Below, piece after piece: positions 9,778 to 17,627 of a stretch of 64,000 nucleotides of DNA. Source of the stretch: Candidatus Scalindua japonica (GTDB taxonomy: Bacteria > Planctomycetota > Brocadiia > Brocadiales > Scalinduaceae); NCBI RefSeq assembly GCF_002443295.1, contig NZ_BAOS01000028.1, positions 124,001 through 188,000 on the forward strand, given 5' to 3'. The position numbers were made by a program, and so were the translations under genes. Each line of letters opens with the position of its first letter. The stretch's first letter is position 1. The notes under the pieces were generated by a model. That model saw only the letters and a program-made list of their open reading frames with translations, was not told the DNA's origin and searched no databases.

Positions 9778-10362
9778 TCAGATTTTCAAGAGTTTGCACG
9801 CTGCTTCCTCAGATGCTTCAATTGGCCATACATGTCCATAATTCTGACTCGCAACAATAGCACCTTCGACTAATACATATACCATATCGGCATTTGCCTC
9901 AACATTAATGTGCCTATAGCGTTTATGAGAATCCTTTACTAATGAAATTAACTGCCTCAGATATGTTTTCAGACCATCCTTATGCTTGACTACCTCAGCC
10001 CGAATTTTATTGTTAAGTGGAGGTACTTCAGACGCGATATTTAAAAAAGCGCATCCTCTATAATTACATTTCACCATCCACTCCCTCAAAAAAACAAATA
10101 CTCCGCGCAAGCACTCTTCAGATGATGCATGACTTTCGACACTATTTTTCAACCACTCCATCCAGATGACATGGCGGGCCTGCAGATATGCGACGCAGAG
10201 ATTTTCCTTAGATGAAAAGTGACTATAAAACGTTGCCTTTGCAACCTGCGATTCAGTAATAATCTGATTGATACCTGTGGCCAGATACCCCTGCTCATAA
10301 AATAAACGTAAAGCAGTATCTATTATTTTTTCTCGAGGACTGTCTTTAACTTGATGAAACAT
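9778..10362 (-). CDS. TetR/AcrR-family transcriptional regulator
   Basis: DNA-binding repressor of 194 residues. The N-terminal helix-turn-helix covers about residues 12-55 (REKIIDTALRLFYEQGY, then a recognition-helix region VAKATFYSHFSSKENL). The C-terminal ligand domain is typical of the AcrR/YcdC type (MEWLKNSVESH; YRGCAFLNIASE). A perfect 16-bp palindrome lies 17 nt before its start codon, so autoregulation is likely. No strong ribosome binding site is seen. dinB downstream and the acetyltransferase/hemerythrin cluster on the other side are the possible targets. The ligand cannot be told from sequence. Confidence 0.9.
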   Translation of the reverse strand: MFHQVKDSPREKIIDTALRLFYEQGYLATGINQIITESQVAKATFYSHFSSKENLCVAYLQARHVIWMEWLKNSVESHASSEECLRGVFVFLREWMVKCNYRGCAFLNIASEVPPLNNKIRAEVVKHKDGLKTYLRQLISLVKDSHKRYRHINVEANADMVYVLVEGAIVASQNYGHVWPIEASEEAACKLLKI

Positions 10363-10378
10363 GACTCAATATACACCA

Positions 10379-10394
10379 GACAGACCGGTCTGTC
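10379..10394. promoter_or_regulatory. probable TetR operator palindrome
   Basis: GACAGACCGGTCTGTC is a perfect 16-bp palindrome centred 25 bp upstream of the tetR start. The AGACCGGTCT core is common in operators of this regulator family. Position and symmetry support autorepression. Confidence 0.75.
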
Positions 10395-10743
10395 AAGGAA
10401 GAGGTTTTTACAACCTATAAGAGATTGTATTTTATGACATTGCCTGAACCAATGATCTCTTGTCTCAAATATTTTTAGCGTGGGTTTCTGTAATTAGTTT
10501 ATTGTAAATTACTCGCATAGGGTTATAATATCGACGAACTTGAGCGAACAGGTAATTGATTTTACTTGCGTTAAGAGTATAATAATACCGTAGATTACTT
10601 GAAAACACAAAAACTCTTTCGTTTTTAGTTCGGGTTAGGTTAAAATAGAGCCAACAAATTGAGAAAAAAGCTTGAAAACAAGGTAAATATGTCTACGACG
10701 GTTTCCAATAAAATAGAAAGTGCTTTGAAGGTAATGTTGAAGG
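10395..10743. other. intergenic region between tetR and the acetyltransferase gene
   Basis: A+T-rich 350-bp spacer. Apart from the operator at its left edge and a possible 21-codon ORF at its right edge I see no feature in it. Confidence 0.5.
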
Positions 10744-10754
10744 ATGGAAAATAA
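10689..10754 (+). CDS. possible 21-residue upstream ORF
   Basis: ATG at 10689, preceded by AAGG 5 nt upstream, opens a short frame encoding MSTTVSNKIESALKVMLKDG plus one Lys. It ends in TAA at 10752-10754, overlapping the acetyltransferase start by 11 nt. This geometry would permit translational coupling. There is no homology support, and it may be chance. Confidence 0.25.
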   Translation: MSTTVSNKIESALKVMLKDGK

Positions 10755-11304
10755 AATAAAGCTTACTGACGGAAATATTTTCATACGTCCTTGCCAACCG
10801 GAAGACGCTGCCGTAATTTGCGAGGGTGTGCAAGAGACGATGGGAGAGATGTTAAAATGGGCACCATGGTGTCACCCTGAGTACTCTATATCAGACTGTA
10901 AATCGTGGCTTGACTCCAGACAGGAGATGTGGACGGAAGGTGTTGAATATGATTTTGCTATTTTTAGTGCTAAAGAGAATACTTTTTTTGGTGGATGCGC
11001 CATTGATCAAATTAACCGGAAACACAACTTTGCAAATCTTGGTTATTGGACCAGAGCAAGTCAGGTGGGAAATGGAATAGCTACTTCTGCGGTCAAGCTT
11101 ATCAGTCAGTTTGGATTTGAAACTCTGGGTTTCACGCGTCTTGAGATTGTCGCGGCAGTGCGGAACAAGGCAAGTCAACGCATTGCTGAAAAGGTTGGAG
11201 CTGTCAGGGAGGGTATCCATAGAAACCGTCATGTAGTACGTGACAAGATATATGACTCCGTTATGTTTTCGCTAATTCCAAAGAATTGTCAGGCACCGAT
11301 TTAG
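10744..11304 (+). CDS. GNAT-family N-acetyltransferase (RimJ/RimL type)
   Basis: Acetyl-CoA-dependent acetyltransferase of 186 residues. Seen: the RimJ/RimL layout, with IFIRPCQPEDA at the N-terminus, the beta-4 segment NLGYWTRASQVGNGIAT carrying the acetyl-CoA loop, and the C-terminal LEIVAAVRNKASQRIAEKVGA motif in which residues contact CoA. The substrate may be a protein N-terminus or a small molecule and cannot be inferred. AAGG is close to the ATG, and a 21-codon ORF overlaps the start. Neighbours are a small ORF and a hemerythrin-like gene in the same direction. Confidence 0.88.
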   Translation: MENKIKLTDGNIFIRPCQPEDAAVICEGVQETMGEMLKWAPWCHPEYSISDCKSWLDSRQEMWTEGVEYDFAIFSAKENTFFGGCAIDQINRKHNFANLGYWTRASQVGNGIATSAVKLISQFGFETLGFTRLEIVAAVRNKASQRIAEKVGAVREGIHRNRHVVRDKIYDSVMFSLIPKNCQAPI

Positions 11305-11426
11305 AGTCTATTAAATTGCTCAAATTAGCTTGAAATTGATGTTATCTACAGTACAATGAAGTGAACAAAGATAACAAAAAGAACGAACTAATTCGTATGA
11401 TACAAAAATATAGAAAGGAGTTTCAA

Positions 11427-11615
11427 ATGAAAATTTCAATGGAAAGTGATACCAGGATAAAAATTATTCCGGAATCAGAGCATGAGAAAGAGAGCCTTGA
11501 TGCATTATGGAAGCTTGTCATACGTTGTGACACTGATAGTAAGGTATTGTGCCCTATCGGTTCGTACATACCTTCAACAGATGACGGGGCAAACTTTGTT
11601 ATACAGGACCAATGA
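11427..11615 (+). CDS. small hypothetical protein (62 residues)
   Basis: Unrecognised soluble, acidic protein. The frame is open from 11361, but the start is set at the ATG at 11427. AGAAAGGAG precedes it by 5-6 nt and the upstream 22 residues are strongly basic and low-complexity. The sequence contains two Cys (VIRCDTDSKVLCP) and a run that reads like a short beta-rich domain. It is codirectional with the acetyltransferase upstream and the hemerythrin-like gene downstream. No function is assigned. Confidence 0.55.
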   Translation: MKISMESDTRIKIIPESEHEKESLDALWKLVIRCDTDSKVLCPIGSYIPSTDDGANFVIQDQ

Positions 11616-11733
11616 TCCTTTGTACGCATGATAATACAGTAATTTGAAGGCGGTTTTAATAAATAACTCAAATCATTACTTCTAAAAGAGAAATTGAAAT
11701 CTGGCGTAATTCTAACAGATCAGGAGAAAAGAG

Positions 11734-12147
11734 ATGTCAATACTGATTGAAGAACTTAAAAAGGAACATTCTGAAATCCTTGCCAAACTCGAAGAAGTAA
11801 AAGAACTGGGTATTCTCTCTAAGGAGGGGCAAGATAAACTGATGTCTTTAGAAGTGAGTTTACTTGCACATCTAGGTATAGAGGATGATCAACTATACCC
11901 GACTCTCAAAAAAGAAGCTGAGCATAGCAATAGTATAAAAGATACATTAGATCTGTTTGAAATGGATATGGAGAATGTATCAACCATTGTGCAAGGCTTT
12001 TTTGAAAAATATTCTGAAGGATTTTCAGGTATGGATCTCGATAAACTTTCAGAAGATTATGAAAATCTTCTCACTGCCCTTACAAAAAGGATCAGTAATG
12101 AAGAAGAATCTCTCTATGAGGAATATGAAGCCCTGAACAGGCCTTGA
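11734..12147 (+). CDS. hemerythrin-like HHE-domain protein
   Basis: A 137-residue, all-helical protein resembling the hemerythrin/HHE cation-binding family, whose di-iron site binds oxygen or helps sense or repair nitrosative damage. Seen: KKEHSEI near the N-terminus, then LLAHLGIEDDQLYPTL, and near the C-terminus RISNEEESLYEEYE. These match the H...HxxxEDxxLYP...RIxxEExxLY pattern of the family. The last helix lacks the usual His, so the metal site may be atypical. CAGGAGAAAAGAG just before the ATG is a good ribosome binding site. The fold family is fairly sure; the role is unproven. Confidence 0.75.
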   Translation: MSILIEELKKEHSEILAKLEEVKELGILSKEGQDKLMSLEVSLLAHLGIEDDQLYPTLKKEAEHSNSIKDTLDLFEMDMENVSTIVQGFFEKYSEGFSGMDLDKLSEDYENLLTALTKRISNEEESLYEEYEALNRP

Positions 12148-12276
12148 ATGTCTTAAAAATAAGTAAGCCAGGAGAGTTTATAGAAACCATTCCATTCAAC
12201 TGAAAAAGTACTTTTCCCTGAAAGACATCAACTCCCTCCAAAATACAGCCTGGTCCTGTAACCTTTAATCAGAAAA

Positions 12277-13236
12277 ATGAAAGGGTTCGATATAGACAAA
12301 TATGAACCGATAACTGATGCCGAACATGTCAAATACAATAGACAGGATTATTGCGGCTTCTGGAGGCGTTTTGCTGCCAACTTCCTGGACGGAGCAATCC
12401 TGGGTATGGCGTATAAATCAGTAGATGTCGTATTGCTGGCACTAGCTTCTTTAACAGGGACCTCTTATCTCGGGTTCAGCGACTGGATGTTGAGTACAAT
12501 AATCTTCTGGGCATATATGCTATGGTTTAAGAGTTACAGGGGTGCCACTCCCGGTTACAATGTCTTTGGGATTAGAATTATCTCTATAAAAGGTTCGCAG
12601 GTAAGTATCAAACAAATAGTAGTTAGAACAGTTTCCTCTTTCTTGTCCGCAATACCACTAGGATTGGGTTATCTCTGGATAGCTATAGACCCTGACAGAC
12701 AAGCATGGCACGATAAGATTGCGGGGACTTACGTCATTAAGGCTGAATCAAGACCAGTTCAAACCAATCAGCAACCTAGTCCCGGCCCGGTGAGGATAAA
12801 ACTGTTAACATCGCTGATTATAGTGTGCTTGCTTATGCTTCTCAGTTTGATTGCAGGAGTAGTGTATCTGCTGAAGGATTCTGATGCATATAAATTGTCT
12901 AAACAATACATAGGTGCAAACATGTGGGTGCAACAGGAGGTTGGTAATACAATCGAGTTTGGTATAATAGAAAGCAGTAAGGTTTTTAATGGAGCATCCG
13001 GAAAGGCAAATCTAATAATACGTGTTTCAGGTGAAAAAGGGGAAGTTACGGTTACCACAAGACTGGAAAAAAGAGATGGTGAATGGCAGATCATAAAAGC
13101 TGGATACTTTGATAGTGATAATAATTATATTGATATTACTATGCCATACACCGGAAGCAAGGTGCTTGAGGTGAGAAAGTCAAGCATTTCTATACGTTTT
13201 GTGCATATGTACTGTTCGACATATGCACCGAGCTAG
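12277..13236 (+). CDS. RDD-family membrane protein with C-terminal Coa1-like domain
   Basis: A 319-residue membrane protein in two parts. Residues about 25-155 form an RDD domain: FWRRFAANFLDGAILG carries the Arg and Asp for which the family is named, two to three helices follow, and RQAWHDKIAGTYVI closes it. After a linker, a further membrane helix (about 168-198) leads into an extramembrane domain. The pattern VQQEVGNTIEFG...GKANLIIRVSGEKGEVTV...GEWQI resembles Coa1/Tim21-like domains. RDD proteins have been linked to ion transport, but their chemistry is largely unknown. It lies 30 nt before the triheme cytochrome gene, so the two may be cotranscribed. The RDD assignment is firm and the C-terminal one tentative. 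Confidence 0.8.
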   Translation: MKGFDIDKYEPITDAEHVKYNRQDYCGFWRRFAANFLDGAILGMAYKSVDVVLLALASLTGTSYLGFSDWMLSTIIFWAYMLWFKSYRGATPGYNVFGIRIISIKGSQVSIKQIVVRTVSSFLSAIPLGLGYLWIAIDPDRQAWHDKIAGTYVIKAESRPVQTNQQPSPGPVRIKLLTSLIIVCLLMLLSLIAGVVYLLKDSDAYKLSKQYIGANMWVQQEVGNTIEFGIIESSKVFNGASGKANLIIRVSGEKGEVTVTTRLEKRDGEWQIIKAGYFDSDNNYIDITMPYTGSKVLEVRKSSISIRFVHMYCSTYAPS

Positions 13237-13266
13237 TAGATAATTTACAAAATAAAGAGGTGGATA

Positions 13267-14070
13267 ATGATAATTTGTATGAGACGTTTTAGCTCACTGC
13301 TTATAGTACTTACAATATATGTTATATTTTCAGGGACTAATGTCCAGTCTCAGGAAATAGAAAAACCTTTTCCGTTTGAAGACTGGAAATACTTATACGA
13401 ATCGAAATGTTCAAAATGCCATTCACTTGAAAGAATTTTTGCAGATCCAAAAACGGCAGAGGAGTGGCAATCGTGTGTAGCCAGAATGATTGCAAAAAGC
13501 TCATCGTGGATTACTCGTGAAGAGGGCAATCAGATAATTACAGAAATTCTTGGCTCAAAAGAGGGAATAACAGGGTCCTTTCCTAAGAAGAAAGAGTATG
13601 ATGATGCACGTTTGCTCTTTATCGACAGGTGTACAGCGTGTCATTGCGTGGACAGAGTTCTTTTAGCAGATAAAACGGGAGAAGAGTGGCAGGAAACAGT
13701 AACAAGGATGAGAGATAATGCACCGGAACTGTTCCTTGATGAGGACCTTCCTGTCATAATAGAATATCTTACCGAAAGAGGAACAATAATGCGTGATGAC
13801 GTAGTGGCACAGAAAATAGTCGATAAATGCCTGATATGCCATGACGCAGGCAGGATATTCCTGGAACGTAAATCAAGAAGAGACTGGAAAGAGACTGTTG
13901 CTGATATGCGCTTATTGGCCAGGGAGGAATTGAAAAAAGATTGGTTTACTCACCATGAATCCAAAGTTATTGTTGATTTACTTGTCAAAACACAAGGTCT
14001 TGAACCGGAGAACAGTGCAGCAGGTAAAAGAGCAGCAGAAAACGAGGGAAAGAAGAGCAGTAAACATTAG
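13267..14070 (+). CDS. periplasmic triheme c-type cytochrome, threefold repeat
   Basis: Exported electron-transfer protein of 267 residues. A signal peptide (about residues 5-29, hydrophobic core SLLIVLTIYVIFSG) precedes three CXXCH haem sites: CSKCH 48-52, CTACH 122-126 and CLICH 188-192. Each is followed about 18-20 residues later by W-x3-V-x2-M (EEWQSCVARM, EEWQETVTRM, RDWKETVADM). The protein is therefore three tandem copies of a roughly 70-residue monohaem unit, with Met a plausible sixth ligand in each. The tail is charged. AAAGAGG precedes the ATG. Similar units occur in quinohemoprotein amine dehydrogenase alpha subunits and related multihaem proteins; partners here are unknown. Confidence 0.88.
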   Translation: MIICMRRFSSLLIVLTIYVIFSGTNVQSQEIEKPFPFEDWKYLYESKCSKCHSLERIFADPKTAEEWQSCVARMIAKSSSWITREEGNQIITEILGSKEGITGSFPKKKEYDDARLLFIDRCTACHCVDRVLLADKTGEEWQETVTRMRDNAPELFLDEDLPVIIEYLTERGTIMRDDVVAQKIVDKCLICHDAGRIFLERKSRRDWKETVADMRLLAREELKKDWFTHHESKVIVDLLVKTQGLEPENSAAGKRAAENEGKKSSKH

Positions 14071-14105
14071 GTTTATAAATTAGTAAAATACACTTTGGAC
14101 TTTAC

Positions 14106-15971
14106 ATGAGAATTGACTATACAAAAGGTCAAAATGTTCAACCACATACATTTCGTTCTTCCCGACAATCCGGAGTCTCCGGGAAGAGGGTGATGTTGGT
14201 CTTTCCCCCTGATTGGTATCCCTCCAAACCATATTTGAGCCTGCCTACGCTGACAGCTTTTTTGAGGAGAGCCGGTCATCGTGTTGCCCAGAAGGACGTG
14301 AATCTGGAAATGTATGATTGGTTTTTCAGCGAAAATTGCCTTCAGCTTGTTTTTGAGAAAATCCCCAAACAATTGGAACGGTTGAAGACGGTATCGAGAG
14401 ACCCAGGATATTCTCACGAAGTACTAAAATTGCAGCAGTCTCTTAATGAATGTACAGATCCTTATATTACCATGCTTGCCAGAAAGGCAGAGACCGCTAA
14501 AACCATTGTACGTTCACAGGAATTCTATAATGTGGATAAACTAGAGTGGGCAATGAGTGTTTTTCGTGAAGTGATGCAGGTTATATCCCTTGTTTACGCC
14601 CCGGCCAGGATTTGTATACCCCCTATGGAAACTGACTTAGGTTATAAATTGTTTATATCTTCCGATATTCTTGATGCAGTTGAGGATAAGCAGGTAAATG
14701 TATACAGAGATGTGTACAACCACATACTCAAACCTGCTATAGAGGAAGAAAAGCCTGATGTCATTGGAATTTCCATTGTCTTGAGTCAGCAACTCTTCTC
14801 TTCCATGACATTCTGCTCGATGATCAAAGAGGACTTTCCCGGTATTCATATTACTATTGGAGGAAACACGGTTACCAGATTACGTGATGTATTACCAGAA
14901 AGTTCCAATCTATTTTCTCTTTTCGATACGGTTATCATGCATGAAGGAGAAACGGCATTTTTGCAGCTAATAAATGCGATCGGAACAGACCGTGATTTTT
15001 CAACAATACCCAACCTCATATATAAAAATTGTAACGGAATATATACATCTACCGTTACTACGGCTGAGGATATGGCAAGATTACCGCCACCCGATTTTGA
15101 TGGACTTCCTCTCGACAAATATTTTGTGCCGGATAAGATACTCTCTTACCTTGCCACCAGAGGATGCTATTGGGGAAAGTGTGAGTTCTGTGATCATGGA
15201 GAAGGTTACACTGCTGGATACAGGACAAAAAATATAGATCAGATTATTGAGGACATTAATTATCTGAAAAATCGATATCAAGTAACACATTTTCACTTTC
15301 CCGATGAGTCATACCCTCCGGCTTTATTCAAAAAGTTAACAAAAAAATTAATTGAAGCTGATCTACATATCGTATGGTCTACACACTTACGGTTTGAAGA
15401 AAGTCTGTTGGACAACGGAGTATGGGAAACTGCTGAGGAAGCGGGGTGTAAATTTTTACATATGGGATTTGAAACCGGAAGTGAAAGAGTGCTCAGATTG
15501 ATGGGTAAGGCAACCAAAACGGAACAAATCCAACAGAGTCTGGAACTCTCATCCATGCATGGTGTATGGAACCACGTGATGGGTTTCTTCGGATTTCCCG
15601 GTGAGACTTATGAAGATGCAAGATCCTCCATGCAATTTTTAGAAAACAACAAAGAACACGTTCACTCAATCGGTTTTGGGACTTTTGACCTGACCAAGTA
15701 TTCACCGGTCATTAAAAGTGCAGAAAAGTTTGGGGTAACTTACAACAAAAACCCTGAATGGGATTTAGCGCTCGATTACTATTTTACCGTGAAAAACGGC
15801 CTTGGGATCGAGGAAGCCGAACGGGTACTTGGAGAGTTTGAACACAACCACTATAAAGGGTGGGATTTAAAGATTTATATTCGTGAATACCTTTTTTTGT
15901 ACGTATCTCATTTTGGGACCAATAAGCTTACATTTCTACAGTTGAGGTCTAATATGATGCCTCCTCAGTAG
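14106..15971 (+). CDS. B12-binding domain radical SAM protein
   Basis: A 621-residue enzyme with an N-terminal cobalamin-binding-like Rossmann domain (VMLVFPPDWYPSKPYLSLP; later PDVIGISIVLSQQ and FPGIHITIGGN). A radical SAM core is followed by a C-terminal extension. The cluster motif RGCYWGKCEFC has Cys354, Cys359 and Cys362, a CX4CX2C spacing rather than the canonical CX3CX2C. Such enzymes usually methylate or rearrange unreactive carbons; the substrate is unknown. No DxHxxG cobalamin motif is evident, so cobalamin may bind base-off without a His ligand, or not at all. It starts 36 nt after the triheme cytochrome. An internal ATG at residue 30 is an alternative start. Its 3' end overlaps the convergent gene by 23 bp. 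Confidence 0.88.
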   Translation: MRIDYTKGQNVQPHTFRSSRQSGVSGKRVMLVFPPDWYPSKPYLSLPTLTAFLRRAGHRVAQKDVNLEMYDWFFSENCLQLVFEKIPKQLERLKTVSRDPGYSHEVLKLQQSLNECTDPYITMLARKAETAKTIVRSQEFYNVDKLEWAMSVFREVMQVISLVYAPARICIPPMETDLGYKLFISSDILDAVEDKQVNVYRDVYNHILKPAIEEEKPDVIGISIVLSQQLFSSMTFCSMIKEDFPGIHITIGGNTVTRLRDVLPESSNLFSLFDTVIMHEGETAFLQLINAIGTDRDFSTIPNLIYKNCNGIYTSTVTTAEDMARLPPPDFDGLPLDKYFVPDKILSYLATRGCYWGKCEFCDHGEGYTAGYRTKNIDQIIEDINYLKNRYQVTHFHFPDESYPPALFKKLTKKLIEADLHIVWSTHLRFEESLLDNGVWETAEEAGCKFLHMGFETGSERVLRLMGKATKTEQIQQSLELSSMHGVWNHVMGFFGFPGETYEDARSSMQFLENNKEHVHSIGFGTFDLTKYSPVIKSAEKFGVTYNKNPEWDLALDYYFTVKNGLGIEEAERVLGEFEHNHYKGWDLKIYIREYLFLYVSHFGTNKLTFLQLRSNMMPPQ

Positions 15972-16560
15972 AATCTGTGGCTAAGGATAAGGTATATTTT
16001 CTCTGCATGGCTTTCTTTCTCTTCTTCAAATATTCGTTATTAAAATCTTTGATAATTCCGGAGCATAGTTCACGTAATTGCCCCGCGCTCCCTGTATATA
16101 AAAAACTGTTTTGAAAACTTTTAATATTAGCAGTGCTTATTACAATACCAACTAACTTTTTCGACAGTGCCTCCAGCTGTTTTATTACTAACGGTTGAGC
16201 TCTGATCTTCGGGACCAACATATCCAGCTCTTCAATCGCCCTGGTTATCGGAAGGGTATCAAACCGGTCAATAATGGTTACGGAAATCGCACAACCGTTT
16301 TTGGTACTACGGTTACCGTTATTCAGTGTTTTTACTACAATGTCAATCGCGCAGTCAAGCTGAACAAAGGTTACCACTATGTTACCAAGACTTTTAAGCT
16401 CCTTACTAACGTAATCTTCTATCACACCATTGAGGTTCTCTTCGCCGCGTACATATACTCCAACCTTTATAACTGAGCGGCTATCTTTGGCATAAATTTT
16501 GCTAACATGTGCGGTTAATAAACATCCTATTATCAACCCAATAATCTTTACGTATTTCAT
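15949..16560 (-). CDS. exported hypothetical protein
   Basis: Unrecognised 203-residue protein with a clear Sec signal peptide (MKYVKIIGLIIGCLLTAHVS, with cleavage likely after IYA at about residue 24). The mature part alternates beta-like segments (SVIKVGVYV, NIVVTFVQLDCAIDIVV, CAISVTIIDRF) with helices, and two Cys could form a disulfide. The layout recalls periplasmic proteins of the type that measure or bind peptides, but I recognise no family. AAAGGTAG lies 10 nt before the ATG. It is convergent with, and overlaps, the radical SAM gene, and follows another exported unknown on the same strand 87 nt away. Confidence 0.7.
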   Translation of the reverse strand: MKYVKIIGLIIGCLLTAHVSKIYAKDSRSVIKVGVYVRGEENLNGVIEDYVSKELKSLGNIVVTFVQLDCAIDIVVKTLNNGNRSTKNGCAISVTIIDRFDTLPITRAIEELDMLVPKIRAQPLVIKQLEALSKKLVGIVISTANIKSFQNSFLYTGSAGQLRELCSGIIKDFNNEYLKKRKKAMQRKYTLSLATDSTEEASY

Positions 16561-16647
16561 GTAATATCTACCTTTCTTGACAGGTACGACGATATATTAA
16601 TTAATATATCGTTATTTATGAGTGACAGGATTTAGTGAAGATTCAAT

Positions 16648-17256
16648 TTATTGATCAGTTACCGGCATTAATACTTCACCTGCTCGTTCATTAATTACCA
16701 ACCCTCTGGCGTTAAGTTCCTGCATGGCTCTAAGCGTAACGGATCCAGTAAACCAAAGCTCTGTTTTCTTTATAGGACGACCTGTCAAATCCAATTTAAC
16801 TAGAGCCGTTGAACCAAGATCAGCAAGTTCTGTCCAGTAAAGAAGATCAATTGGAAAAGTAGCAACAACTGTTTGATCGGATGTGTATCCCACTGCGAAT
16901 TTACGAACAGGGACCAGCTCTTTTATCGGCTTTACATGTGTATGATAGCCGTGCAGCATCTCTTCACCATTTGCCTCAAATTTGCCAAAATGGGAATTAA
17001 TTGTGTAGCGGTTGTTAAGCCCATAGGATACTACCCTTCTGCCCATCCAGAAGTCCTTGCCTTCGAGCAGATTCGGAGGTAAGATTTCGTATGCGTCTAT
17101 GACCCCGGGTGTTTCATATTCTACAGGTTGGTCTGATGCCTGACCTTTACAATAATCAGTAATAAACAGTAAGCTTCCTATCGTTAGAGCTATACACAAT
17201 CCAACTCTTTTTGTGCCCGAATATTGGTTGCAGCACAATCTAAAAACTTGTTTCAT
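16648..17256 (-). CDS. exported hypothetical protein
   Basis: Unrecognised 202-residue protein with a hydrophobic export segment at about residues 18-33 (VGLCIALTIGSLLFI). The mature part contains EILPPNLLEGKDFWMGRRVV and a TINSHFGKFEANGEEML stretch. I recall this pattern from exported proteins of unknown function in marine bacteria, where a beta-rich domain is followed by a helical tail. Two Cys in the signal region do not form a clear lipobox. AAGGAAGATG precedes the ATG. It is probably cotranscribed with the exported gene at 15949-16560. Confidence 0.65.
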   Translation of the reverse strand: MKQVFRLCCNQYSGTKRVGLCIALTIGSLLFITDYCKGQASDQPVEYETPGVIDAYEILPPNLLEGKDFWMGRRVVSYGLNNRYTINSHFGKFEANGEEMLHGYHTHVKPIKELVPVRKFAVGYTSDQTVVATFPIDLLYWTELADLGSTALVKLDLTGRPIKKTELWFTGSVTLRAMQELNARGLVINERAGEVLMPVTDQ

Positions 17257-17627
17257 ATAGTTTCATCTTCCTTTTTTCATACGAGAAAAAAAATAAATTA
17301 ACCTTTTATTATAGTGCGAACTATTACAATTATAAAATTAAATTTAATAAACGATGCTGTGTAATCATAGGATAAGGACGTAGCTGAGTCACAGGTATAT
17401 CGCTTAAATAAAACAGGCGTCATCGATAAGAAGCAACTTCAGAATACCCAAGACCTTTGAAGTAGCTGGTTAACAGCAATACTTTTCTTCTTGATTAGTA
17501 GTTAAGTGTATGTATAGAATTGATTAGGTTCAGGCATCTGAATGTTTATTTATTTATATTGATTTACAAAATCTTAATAATTGTTTGTATTAATAAAATC
17601 AGGATAAAAAATATCGAGAGAAAATAC
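17257..17627. other. divergent intergenic region upstream of the RND operon
   Basis: A+T-rich 370-bp spacer between an exported unknown gene (minus) and the efflux operon (plus). It must hold the promoters of both. I see no clear operator or riboswitch, and the upstream extension of the channel frame (17520-17627) looks noncoding. Confidence 0.45.

Noticed and set aside
17520-17627. 36-residue extension of the outer-membrane channel protein
   Set aside because: It would bury the lipoprotein signal peptide internally; the ATG at 17628 restores it.
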